64,000 nt of DNA from Maratus speciosus (Eukaryota > Arthropoda > Arachnida > Araneae > Salticidae): contig OZ010790.1 in the NCBI GenBank assembly GCA_963932465.1, positions 350,077,087 to 350,141,086 of the forward strand, written 5' to 3'. Every line of letters starts with the position of its first letter. The first letter of the stretch is position 1. The notes beneath the pieces were generated by a model that saw only the letters and a list, made by a program, of their open reading frames with translations, was not told the origin of the DNA and made no database searches. The translations under genes were made by a program, and so were the position numbers. This document shows, piece after piece, positions 44,189 through 55,786 of the stretch.

Positions 44189-46862
44189 TTTTTTTTTAAT
44201 CTTACTTACCTATTTTTTTTATTTACTCGTATTGATGACGTTTAAGTTTTGTTTAATTGTTAGTTCCTATTTATAAATACAGTTTTGATGAGGCTTATAG
44301 ATGTCTATGAAAAATAGAATTGCAGTAAAGCTAGAGATCCTACCTACACAATTTCCATGTTGTGTAATATTTAAACGGAGCTTCTCACTATAAAGTAGTT
44401 AATTAAACATCGTCTTCATTTTGAAACACCTATCCAATGATATGCCACTCAATAGGGTGCGTAAAAAAAATCGTATCTACCGCCATTTTGTATTTTACAG
44501 CCTCCATTTTGAAATTTTAGAAACAAAACCTAGCCTATAATGATCGGACGGTTAAGACGAATCGATAGATACATCATTCATTAAAATCCATCCAGCCATC
44601 GGGATGTTTCGAGAGTATAAAAAATCCACATATCCAGATACGCGTCAAACATATAACCCTTCTTGGTAGTCGTTTAAAAAGAATTAAATAACTTGTTTTT
44701 CTTGAAAAATGTGTATAAAGTCGACAATTTTGTACATATAGTAAATTGTGACTTTTGGTTCTTCACAAATGCACGAATTCAAAAATCTAGATGCAAAATA
44801 TATATAAAAAAATTAAGTAATCAATTTAATTATAAATCAAAACTTTCCAGAAACAAGATTAAAAAAATAATTTAATGATTTTATATTTCAGAAATAATTA
44901 ATGCTAATTTTGTTCGCCTGACGCAGGTATGTCATTATACAAGTTCATTGTTATTCGAAACTGCCAAATGATAATCAGAATTAAATGAATTTTAGCTTTT
45001 ATAACATATCTGAAGAAATGAATTTATTTATTTTCAAATCAATTAGCTTGTAAATCTAAAACCATTCCATCATTTGAACATTTTAGCAAAACTTTTAAAT
45101 TGACCCTGAAAGGGTTAAAATAGAATATATTTATGTAACATACAAGCATTCACATAACATATTGATAATCTTAATGTATAAATATTATTGAAATTTTTAT
45201 ACTTAAACGATTATACCTTTATGCTTGCTGTACCCAGTTTCAATTTCATCTACAAGAAACACACTTCTACAAAATACAAATAATAATAATAATAATAATA
45301 AACTGCATAAAATATGTGTAATTTTAAATGTAAAATGCAATAAAATAATTAAAATAAAAATTTTATTTATAACTTATAGAAATGTTTTAAGAAAAAAAAA
45401 AAAAAAAAAAAAACTTTAGAAAAAAAAATCGTTGTACGTTATGTTTACGCCCATCAACTAAAAACAATCAATTCTAAATGCTTTAATTTTTTAAAAATCT
45501 ATCTCGTTATAATCTTATGCTGCGATATATACAGGAAACAAGTTTTCCATGTTTTTATTTAAGTTTATCTGGAAACGAACTATAAGAACTAGATAACTGA
45601 TTAATCAACTCCTCTAATATACGTGAAATAACAATACACTGCTTAAAAATAGTTCGAATTCCTTCAGTATTTCAGATGTTATCGTAATGACAATTTTTGC
45701 ATGTTTTATTTTGTGTATCCCTATAAACAGACAATAAGAGTGATAGATATACGTGATTAGTGAAGTCGTACAGGGTAATGGCAAGATCAATATAATATTA
45801 GAATTAGGTTAGAATAGGTTTAGTACTTCGGGCGTTTCTGTGATTATAAGATTTGCTTTTTAAATGTAGATAGAGGTATTTTAAACTGTGGATGTGTCAC
45901 TATCCGTTAGGTTTGAGCGATCATTTTTATTTATTTTACTTTTATTTCTTTTAAAAAAGTATTTTAACTGATAAGCACTATATAGAAGCATTCTATAAGA
46001 TTTATTTATGTTTAATGTCTTTTTTCAGTCATTTGTTGTGCTAATACAAAAATAAAGTAGATTTTTATAATTTTGCTTCCCAAACATTTTTTTTCCTTTT
46101 GCCAAACTCTTACTCTGGTTCGAAAATAAAATTAAAGAAGGTGTTTTGAAATATCAGTTCATTTTACCTAATGATCTAAAATATAAGGCAGTTAAACATA
46201 ATTTGGTATAACTATTACTAAATTGCTTTTGTAATATTTTTTTTTTCAAAATTGCAGCGATGGGATGTATGACTAATGCTGTGAAGTGTCTTGATTTACG
46301 CGGGACATCCCAACGACCGTTGTGATGCAAGTTTGTTTGCAAGTGTGATGCAAGTTTGATGCATTTGTTTTTTTTTTTTTTTTTTTGGTTTTTTTAATCA
46401 TGAGCAATAAGAGGATATGACATTTACCCGTATTTTCCATGACGTTGAGAAAGTTATCTTTATATAATATACTACTTACGACTGTGATGGCATATATATG
46501 ATCATTTCAAACTTATATATAAGGTCTATTTCAAAATCTCAACAATTTACGGGTGTCGACCAAGGTATACAAAGCCAGTGGAGATGAAATTATACATATG
46601 TAAAAATCCTTACTTTTCGAAAAATATAAAAAACTGAAATAATAGAAAAATACAATATTGGCTAATCTTGATTTTGTTTATAACACTTTTTTCTAATTTA
46701 TTGTGTATTATTATTAATATATATTATGTTTTCCCATATATTTTTGCCTTTGTTATGTAATTACCAATATTTATGTGCATAAAATGTTTTCCTTAAAACA
46801 CTATTTAGAGGTAAACATTGCTTAAAATAATCCAATGGGATTCATACATTTTTTTTTCCATT
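44189..46862. other. AT-rich spacer with minor repeats
   Basis: It contains an AAT microsatellite (45281-45302), A22 (45392-45413) and T19 (46368-46386). A block at 44450-44660 (CCGCCATTTTG, CCATCCAGCCATCGGGATGT, ACGCGTCAAACATATAACCC) has the feel of an interspersed-repeat 3' end, but I cannot classify it. No gene is recognised. Confidence 0.45.
45281..45302. repeat. (AAT)n microsatellite
   Basis: Seven AAT units. Confidence 0.9.
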
Positions 46863-49329
46863 TCTATACTAATATTATAAAAAAGTAACGATTGTTTGTT
46901 TGTTTGTTTGTTTGAAGGAGGTAATCTCTGGAACTACAGAACCGATTTCAAAAGTAATGGTATCAAACATGATTGTGTTAGCCCACATTCGGACATAGGC
47001 TATATCTTAAGTCGATGCCACTACCCCAAAGGGGGTGTAGGAGCAAAAAAAGTTCTAAAAATGCGATTTTTGTGTTAGTGAAGGGCCTAGAATTATGAAA
47101 TTTGGAATATTAGTCACAAGGTATAAATGATCTCAAAGAACATTTCCTAAACAATTCTAAATTTAAAAGGGATGAAAATGCGCAAAAAGCGTTCTAAAGA
47201 ACGTTCTAAGTGGTGGTTTCCACACAATTTCGGGAAATACAAAGCCGATTTAAAAAACAATGGAGTTAAAATGATCGTAACAAACCTTGTTCCACGATAG
47301 GCTATATTTTATGTCGGTGCCACTACCCCAAAATAAGTGCAGAAGCAAAAAACATTCTAAATTGCGAATTTTGAGTAATAGAAGGGCCTAGAATCATGAA
47401 ATTTGGAAGGGTAGTTACTTATAACATATCAATGATTTCTAAGAACCTTTTCTAAAAAAAAAATCGAAATTTTAAAAGGGTGATAATGCGTGATGAGAGT
47501 TTTGCGGTTTTGTGTTATATAAGGGCGTAGAATCATGAAGTTTGGAATGATAGCTACTTATAAGATATCAATGATATCTAAGAACACATTCCCTAAAAAA
47601 ATCAAAATTTAAAACGGGTGATAATGCGCGAAAAGCTTTGGGGAAAAGGTTCTAAATTGCGATTTATATGCAATCCCAGGAAGTGCTGAATCGATTAAAA
47701 ACATAATGATGTAAAAATGATGGTGACAGCTCTTGCTCAAAGATAGGTTCTATTTTATGCCTGTTACCACTACCCCAAAGGGGGCGCAAGAGCAAAAATC
47801 GTTCGAAAAATGCAATTTTTGTGTTATGGAAGGACCTAGATTCATAACACTTGACAAGGTATATATTTATTAGATATAAATCATTTCTAAGAACATTTTA
47901 AAAAAAATGAAATTTAAAAGGGGTGAAAATGCACAAAAAGTGTTCTAAAAATTTTCCAAATGCCGATTTGTGAGCAAACTAAAAAAAAAAAAAAAAAACC
48001 AATCTAATTTCAAAAATAATGGTAGGAAATTGATGCTGACTGCCTCTGCTCTAACAATCCTATTTCATGTCAGTGTTACTACCACATTGGTATTGCAGGA
48101 GCCAAAAAAAAAAAAGTTTCAACTTGCGACTTTTGTGATCGGTAGAACCTAGCAACTTTTAATTATGCATGGTACATTTTTATTAGATATAAAGGATCTT
48201 TAAGAACAGTTTCGAAAAAAAATTTGCACAACTGGGGGGTCTAACATTTTGAAATTTCGCATGGTAAAATGAACTTACAAGATATAAAATAACTTACAAG
48301 ATTAAAATGCTTTCTAAGAATCGTCGAAAGTAAATTTCAAATTTAAAAGGAAAAAGTGAGCGAAAAGCGTTCTAAAAATGTTCTAAATTACAATTTTTAT
48401 ACAATCTTATCAAATACCACAACGATTTAAAAAAATAATTGTGGCAAATTGGGTGTGATAGAACCTGCTCAAACGTAAGGTATATTTTATGTCTGTGCCA
48501 CTACCAACAGAGGGTTTAGGAAAGAAAAAACTTTCTAAATTGCGATTTCTGTGATACCGAAAAGGCTATAGAAAATTTAAATGTGGCGTGGTAGTTACTT
48601 ATAAAATATAAATGCCCGAGAATGACTGTCGGAAATAAATTCGAATTAAAAGGTGGTGAAGCGAAGGGGAGTAGCAAAAAGCGTTCTAAAAAATCTTAAA
48701 TTACGATTCCTATGCAATCACAGAAAATATAAAGCGATTATACAAGTAATACTTGTGAATCAATGGTGACAGTCTCTGATCCTACGTAGGCTATATTTTA
48801 TGCCGGTGACTCTACCACCTGGGGTTGGAAGGAGCAATAAATATTCTAAAAAAGGCCTTTAAAAGCTTTCTAAATTACGTTTTTTTAGGAAAATTAGGAA
48901 ATACCAAATCGATTTCAAAATTAATGTTGGTAAATTAATGAAGACGGTCCCTATTTCAACATAGCATTTTATGTTGAGATTGATAGTAGACAGTTAGACG
49001 ACAAGCTTGGAAATTGACATAATATTTAATTTTAAGATGTAAGAAGATGGTTTCTAAAAAATTCAAAACTTCAAATAAAAGCTGAAATGGACATATTAAT
49101 TGCACAATATTTTCTAAATTATCATTTATTTAGTTTTAGTTCTTTTTATTAATTTAAGTTTTTTTCTGCCTAATGCAGTGTAATAATGAAGTTTAGTCAA
49201 ACTGTGTTTTAAATAATAACTTTTTAATTATTCCTAAAAGTTTATAAATTCTTTTAATAAAAATTAGACATACAAATATCACTTGGCATATTTCACTTAT
49301 TACGCGAGCAAAGCCGCGGGGTTTACTAG
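46863..49329 (+). mobile_element. Non-autonomous Helitron, copy 2 (2467 bp)
   Basis: The same family as copy 1, in the same orientation. The 5' end is TCTATACTAATATTATAAAA followed by a (GTTT)n stretch. The 3' end is ACGCGAGCAAAGCCGCGGGG, then TTTACTAG followed by T (49330). The base before the 5' TC is T rather than A, a departure from the usual A/T site or a later mutation. The interior is collinear with copy 1 (GGAGGTAA.CTCTGGA.CTAC, ACCGATTTCAAAAGTAATGG, CCACTACCCCAAAGGGGG and later blocks to the 3' end), with many substitutions and indels. It has no coding capacity. Confidence 0.85.
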
Positions 49330-49330
49330 T

Positions 49331-50709
49331 TATAAATATAACATTTTGAACACATTTGCATTAATGAATAGAAATTCACACTAAAGTTTTCATTTATTTA
49401 TTTTACCACCAAGGGACGTTCTAAACGACAAGAGGATCACCAAATATGCGACTCATTATTAAATTAAAATATAATGTAAAATATATTCAACAGTATAAAT
49501 CAATAATTGTTCTGATCATGGGATTTTTTTTTTCTAATGACTGTGTTTTTGAACTAACGAAAATTGCAGTAAGGTTGAAATGTAGTTATATTAGTAACAT
49601 ACATTTTAATATAGATTTATTTTTCTGCGCTTCAGATATTTAGCATTTTACATTACATCAAAATTAAAAAAAAACTTAGATGTAATAATTTGCATTATAT
49701 ACGTGAATCGAAAAGAAGAGGGCTTCTGAAATACCCTTTTACTATCCTGCAAGTAATTTAGCTGTCGAAGAAAAAATGTAAAATATATTTTTTTTAACTG
49801 TAATAAAAAAAGTGTATGCATTCTCAAAAGTTAAATTAAATAATGTATGTAAAAATATCTTGGAATTAAAAAAGTAAATTTCCGACACATACAGGAAAAA
49901 ATGAATACTGATTATATAACAGATATACTTATTGCATCTTTATCTAATATCGGAAAAGCGTTGCATATCATTCAAAATTCATAATCCTTCGGTGAAACAA
50001 ATTACACATTGCTTGTACCACTACAGCAGAGATTCTGAAATATACTTTTGCTATTCTACAAATAATTTAGCTGTCAAATGAAAAATGTAAAATTTATTTT
50101 ATTAATTACAATAAACAAAAACATGTATGCATTCTCAAAATGCAAATTAAACAACTTATGCAAAAATATATTGGAATTAAAAAATAAATTTCTGATACAT
50201 ACAAGAAAAAATGCCTGTCATAAAAATTCAGAACCACGGTTTAATACTCTGATGTTTATTCAATGATTTATTATTATTTTTTTAGTTCAAAAGAATATTT
50301 CTATTCAATAAATATAAATGAAGACGAAGAACTTTCAAAATGGCTCATTTGAATAAAATCGATAACATAAGGAATACGCATTCAAATTTACATTGAAATA
50401 GCTTTTATTGTAGCAAGCAAATGTTTGAAAACGAACTTTTGGAAATAAAACTTCAGTGCATTGAGAAAATAAAAGTAATTTTCGTCAGTACTTATTTTGA
50501 TGTATTGTGATTTACATACACCAACCGATTCTGAAATATTTATTTATTTTGAGAGCCATGTGGCAAATAAAGAAGCAAAATTTTTATTGCTATGTTAAGA
50601 TTTCAATTCACTTCTTTTATTGTTTTTTTTTAAACATATAGTTAATATTTGAAAAAAGTATCTTTATTGCTACACGAATATTTACACCGGAAAAATATAT
50701 AAAGAATAT
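49331..50709. other. AT-rich spacer containing a two-copy duplication
   Basis: See the repeat at 49722-50213. Nothing else is recognised. The frames at 49446-49643 and 50078-50266 have no signature. Confidence 0.5.
49722..50213. repeat. Diverged tandem duplication, about 305 bp period
   Basis: GGCTTCTGAAATA..CTTTT.C, AATTTAGCTGTC, GTATGCATTCTCAAAA, TTGGAATTAAAAAA.TAAATT and ACATACA.GAAAAAATG occur in the same order at 49722-49904 and 50029-50213. Confidence 0.85.
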
Positions 50710-50710
50710 A

Positions 50711-51162
50711 CCGGGTGTCCCAAAAAGGACAGACTGATTTTAAAATTCAATAACTTCCAAACGGTGACAGATATTTAAAAAATTCTTGCAGGAGGGTTAT
50801 GCATAAAGTCAAAAGTTTTATTACAGTGATTTTCGATTTTAGTTCGAATTACAAACAATAGATGGCGCTGCGATCAATAGAGGCTATATTCAGGCTCGAT
50901 TTTTGGTACTTCGTGGCCCGGATAATACATTTCCATCTCCTTTTTCTGCATGGAACAACAGAAAGGACCAAAAATCGAGCCTGTATTTAGCGACTATTGC
51001 TTACAGCGCCATCTATTGTTTGTAATTCGAACTAAAATCGAAAATCACTGTAATAAATCTTTTGACTTTATGCATAACCCTACTGCAAGAATTTTTTTAA
51101 TATCTGTCACCGTTTGGAAGTTATTGAATTTAAAAATCAGTCAGTCCTTTTTGGGACACCGG
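50711..51162. mobile_element. Palindromic mariner-type MITE, 452 bp
   Basis: The left end CCGGGTGTCCCAAAAAGGAC is matched on the minus strand by CCGGTGTCCCAAAAAGGACT. Arms of about 195 bp pair through CAATAACTTCCAAACGGTGA, CATAAAGTCAAAAG, ACAGTGATTTTCGATTTTAG and AATAGATGGCGCTG. A loop of about 60 bp remains. TA flanks both ends (50709-50710 and 51163-51164). The open frame at 50950-51174 is just the right arm read through. Confidence 0.9.
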
Positions 51163-51164
51163 TA

Positions 51165-52427
51165 TATTAAATGAAAAAAAAAGAACTGTGCGCATAATTA
51201 ATCTTCATAGTAGCCGCTAAGGTATTATCATTATGAGAGACAATTTTTAGCGTAGATAAATAACAAAGACACTTTAATTGACATTGAATGTATGTATACG
51301 TGGGAAAAAGGAACAACCTATCAATCAAACATCTCAACTCAACAGATTATAAAGATTCATGAGTCATGATAGATTCACGGGCACGATGATGGATTGATAT
51401 GTTTATTGGAAAATTTTTGGCACAAGTCAGTCGTTTATATCGAAGGCTTGCTGTTTTTTATTTAATGACAGAAAGCAAAAGTGCTTTTCTACCATATTTA
51501 CTCTGAAAAATCAGCATACATCCTTTATTAGACGTGCTTACCCACAGTTGAAGCATCTGATACTTATTCCTTTATGTATTTAATTCATTATTAAATGTTT
51601 GTCATCGTCTTCAGATAAAATGTAAATAATATTGTGGTTAAGTTGTTTACTATTTATTTAAATCCGAAACATATAATGCGATTGTTTAATTATTTAAAAA
51701 TAAGGTCCAAACTTAATTAAACATACCGTAACTACTGTCTAATCTTGGAAATATATATTGCTACGTTTTCAAAAACAATTCTGTTCGACCCTAATGCCAA
51801 TAATACTCTTCTCGAAAACGAAATAGAAAGTTGAAAATAACAACTATTGTTTCAATTCGATCAATTTTAGTTGTTCGCATCTAAAAACATTTTCCTCACT
51901 ACAATTAAATATTTCATCTACCATCACTGACTCAGAAAAATATTTAATTTCTACGTCCTATAAAATCCATGCACAGAAGAATTATTTAATAATATAAATT
52001 AAAAATAAAACAAATATAAATTCTAAGAAGAAAGTCGAACGACCTCAATAAACTGCTTCCTATTTAATGTTATTGATATTTATTGCATCACAATTTGCTC
52101 ATTTTCATCAGAGGCATTTTTAAACTCTTTATTTTTATCTTTTCATGTTACATCCCATTTTTGCCAATATCGCTCAATTTGGCGCTCAGTAAATGATATT
52201 TAAATTTAAAACTATGACACATATTTTACAAGCAAAAACTGGTACTGCGTATGTTGGAATATACGCATCAATATAATGGAATAGTAGATCAGAATTTCAT
52301 TTTTTATAACAGTTACAATTAAGAATGTTCAAGTTCAACCAGTCAAAAAACAAAAAAAACAAAACAAAACAAAAAACAAAACAAAAAAAAAACAGACCTG
52401 ACAATAAAAAGTGAGATAATGACGAAA

Positions 52428-52430
<3 letters not shown>
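51165..52430. other. AT-rich spacer
   Basis: No gene is recognised. 52340-52395 is a CAAAAAA low-complexity stretch. Confidence 0.55.

Positions 52431-52473
<43 letters not shown>
52431..52473. repeat. Poly(T) tract, 43 bp
   Basis: An uninterrupted T run that abuts the truncated mariner. On the coding (minus) strand it is a poly(A) directly after the transposase sequence. Confidence 0.98.
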
Positions 52474-52474
<1 letters not shown>

Positions 52475-52681
52475 AGAGGCGTGCAACATTTTCTTTACCG
52501 CCACCATCTTTTTCTATCAGAACCACTTCCAGTTCCTGAAAATTCCCTATGCCAGTTCAAAATGCTGTTTTGAGATGGAGGTTTTTTTGTTCGTGGCACG
52601 AAAGCTCCTTTGAACAGTAGTGATGGATTTGGTTTCGAAGTAACAAGCTACGAAATTAGCTTTTTTGCTGGAAGCCTTCAT
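52474..52681 (-). pseudogene. Mariner transposase HTH fragment
   Basis: From ATG 52681 the minus strand reads MKASSKKANFVACYFETKSI and TTVQRSFRATNKKT, the N-terminal HTH of this mariner group. A frameshift near 52585 restores NWHREF and then GSGSVLIEKDGGGKENVARL. The coding sequence ends in a 43 bp poly(A) read as Lys, so only about 65 residues of the family remain and no catalytic residue. It belongs to the same general group as the other mariner N-termini here but differs in sequence. Confidence 0.75.
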
Positions 52682-52913
52682 TTCTATGACATAGCGTCAA
52701 AACTAATTTGAAAATAAGAAAAAAACATGTTTGAAACTAAACATACTAACAAGTGGCGCTAATTATGATGGAATTTTGGAACTAATTATTTTCATTCACT
52801 TTAAGAAAATGTTTCCTCCTGAAAAGAGTTTTTGTTAAACCGCACTCCTGTACAACAATTACCTGATTTTATATTGAATTTAAAAACTTGTCAGACATTT
52901 TTAGGACACCCTG
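52474..52913 (-). mobile_element. Mariner element, 5' fragment ending in poly(A)
   Basis: The 5' terminus on the minus strand is CAGGGTGTCCTAAAAATGTC at 52913, next to TA (52914-52915). About 230 bp of leader precedes the transposase start at 52681. The element stops abruptly at the poly(T)/poly(A) tract. No right terminal repeat is found. Confidence 0.75.
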
Positions 52914-53440
52914 TATTTATTTTGAACAATATGTAATACGATTAAAAGTCTCAGGATTAATTAGTATGTATATTTCTCTGCAAATATTTGAAGTATTTTA
53001 ATTACCCGCACTTTGAAATATTAGCAGCCATTTACAGGAGAGAAACCATTAAAATCAGTCGTGTAATTTTGCAGTAGGTTTATTAATATTTTGATTGAAC
53101 AGCGTGACAGAAGTGATGAATATATTTATTGTGAAAAAGTTTAACCCCGTTTACTTGAGATTATATTATCTATTATATATACTAGTAAATCTGCAGATCA
53201 GGAGCCTCAACGTCAGCTCTACAATTCATTGTGTTTAGCACCCTTTGAGTAATATTAATCTTTCTACAAAAAACGAAATTTAAAGTTTTGAAATTACATA
53301 AACATTTATAAAACGAAAAAATATTTCGAAGGTTTCTGACATTAGAAACGTTAAATTAAACCCCTTGTTATGTAATGGTATTCTGAAAATCACATGAGCT
53401 ACTTATTCTGGTAATTTTTAGATAATAAAGTAGATTTCTT

Positions 53441-53461
53441 CAGGGGGGCTCTGCCCCCCTG
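53441..53461. repeat. GC-rich perfect hairpin
   Basis: A nine-base stem with a three-base loop, followed by AACCCC, in otherwise AT-rich DNA. Confidence 0.85.
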
Positions 53462-54530
53462 AACCCCTTCGTAGTGTAATTTAATTTACATTTGTAATTA
53501 TCAATTAATTGTGTTAATGTCCTTAAGTAAATTCTACCAATAGACGGAAACGTACATGAATTCTTTTCTACAGTCCTGTATATTACGTGAAGATTTTTAC
53601 GCGTCGTCTATAACATTTAAATTTAATGCAGACAAAAACCCCTCTTAAAACTGCTCATATCACATTTCCGGGGATTAGTATGCATAGTGTGCACCATATA
53701 TCCAGTTTGTGCGGAGTGCTGTATATGGTTCTATTTAAATTCTGCAAACATTTGTTAGTATACTAAATGTAATTGGGCTGGGAAATACATAACTCAAAAA
53801 ATAAATAAATAAATAAAATCCCACTGAAGCAATTCGCGCTCATTTTCATTTATACTTACGAATTCATTTGTGTATCCCTGTACATGGTCTATACAATATT
53901 TAAGCACTACTTATTAAGCACAAATTTACTTAACGTTAAAACGCACACCATAATCGAAAATGCTCTTCAGCAATCATCCCTAATAGACCAGAACTGTATC
54001 CGAAATTTTTTATGTGGCCCTATAAATGAACGATAAATACGATTACAAATCATATTCAAGCTTCTTGTAGTCAACCACAGTAATGTAATTTAATTTCATA
54101 ATGTTTGAATTAGTGCAACACAATTAACGCACTGACGACAGGCAATTTAATTAAATCTGGGTTTAAAAACAGTAGAAGCTCCTCCCTCTTCTGAAAGTGT
54201 CTCGGAAATTGGTTTCTGAGATATGCTTTTCATGTTTATGCAGCAGTAAATATCTTTCAATGTACGGATGTAATATATAATGTCTTACAATCTATAAAAA
54301 ATATGGACAACACAATATAAATGTCTTTTCTGTAAGGTAGAAGTCACTCCCTTAGTCAATGATGTATTCTGAATAAAAACGAGAATTCTCGTTTCCCGTC
54401 GCTAATGTGTTAAAATAAGCTGTGAAGAGTTTTTTTTTCCCCGTAGACCACATTTTAATTGACCACTTTTGTGTGACCCTGAAAAAAACAAATGCTTTGC
54501 ACCCCATATACTACAAAAATGTTTCAAAAA

Positions 54531-54830
54531 TACATATCAATTTTATTATTTTGTAACAGAGTAACATCATTAAAAAACGCCACAAAAGGATTTTCTTCAA
54601 AGATTGTAATATTATGAATACTTTTGAGTTCCCTGTACGCATGCTGTAAGTGCTACACATAACATATTTTATAGTAACCAGGTTCTAGAGCACTTTAATA
54701 AAGTATATAAATTTCATTACGTTTAAAATTGTGTAACATTATTAAAATACACCGCAGACGATTTTTCCCAAACACTATAATGTAATGGAATAGTTTTGAG
54801 TGCCCCTGTAATTAAGCTATGAATGCTACA
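54531..54830. repeat. Diverged two-copy tandem repeat, about 172 bp period
   Basis: The series GTAACATCATTAAAAAACGC / GTAACATTATTAAAATACAC, TACTTTTGAGTTCCCTGTA / TAGTTTTGAGTGCCCCTGTA and a closing GTGCTACA / ATGCTACA recur in order. Confidence 0.7.
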
Positions 54831-55743
54831 GTCTTCATTTTTAATACCAAACATACTTTGGCAAACCTCGATAACATATATCAATTACATGTAATCCCGA
54901 CTATATTTACGCGAGTTAGAGCACGTAGAGAAACACGGCAGGCGACAGATAGAAAAACTGAAGTCATAAATACTTTTCATCCATGTTGGAAAGTGTTAAA
55001 AAGGATTTACCTTCCTTTAACTGTACTTTTTTTTCAGCATGGTTAAACATTAGTTTAAACATCCTAATCCATGCGATAGCAATAACATATTAAAAGCCCC
55101 CCAAAATATGCATATCTGGAGATCTATAAATCTACTGGAAAATAATTCATTATCGTGTCCACTGTTAATTGCATAAATTGCATCGATTTGGCGCGATAAA
55201 ATATTTTTTGTGATAGCCTTTTAATAGTACCTGCAACAAAATTAACGTAATTTACTAACTTCATTCATACTTGACGCAATGATAGGCTACGAATAACAGT
55301 CGCTAGGCAACGAAGAAAAGGAAAAAAAAAAAGAAATATGTATCATGTAAAACAAGAAAATTAATTTAAAAATTCTTTATATTATTATATACATGTATAA
55401 ATGTCTTCAAAACATTATACACGTAAATAAAAAAATCTGATAGATATATTGATAAAACTTCAATATAATAGGAATAATTTAAAACCCTTATTTGGAATTT
55501 TAATCCATAATTTGACATTTAAATCCATTAATCAAACGTGCCATTTTCTTTCAACTAATCGAAATTTGAAAATCGTCTGACTTGCCGTAGAAAAGCATTA
55601 TAAATAAAAATAAAATCTTCCATATTTTCCGAACGAATGAACGAAATCTAACCAAAAACTATACAGCTACGTCCGGGTATCTCACGAATATGCCCAATTA
55701 ATTTCAAGCTGATCGGATGCTTTTTGCGGCAGTTATCGCGGAA

Positions 55744-55786
55744 CAGACAGACAGACAGACAGACAGACAGACGGACAGACAGACAA
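55744..55786. repeat. (CAGA)n microsatellite
   Basis: About ten CAGA/CGGA units in a row, after GCGGCAGTTATCGCGGAACA. This placement, after a short G+C-richer block, resembles the tail of an interspersed repeat, which I cannot name. Confidence 0.9.

Larger units (their letters stand above)
52916..55740. other. Spacer with a C/G hairpin, a possible Helitron end and a diverged duplication
   Basis: A minus-strand Helitron-like 3' end may lie at 53180 (see findings). A perfect hairpin CAGGGGGGC-TCT-GCCCCCCTG lies at 53441-53461. An (AAAT)n run lies at about 53797-53818. No gene is recognised. The frame at 54819-55046 has no family signature. Confidence 0.45.

Noticed and set aside
50950..51174. 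74-codon frame
   Set aside because: It is one arm of a palindromic MITE.
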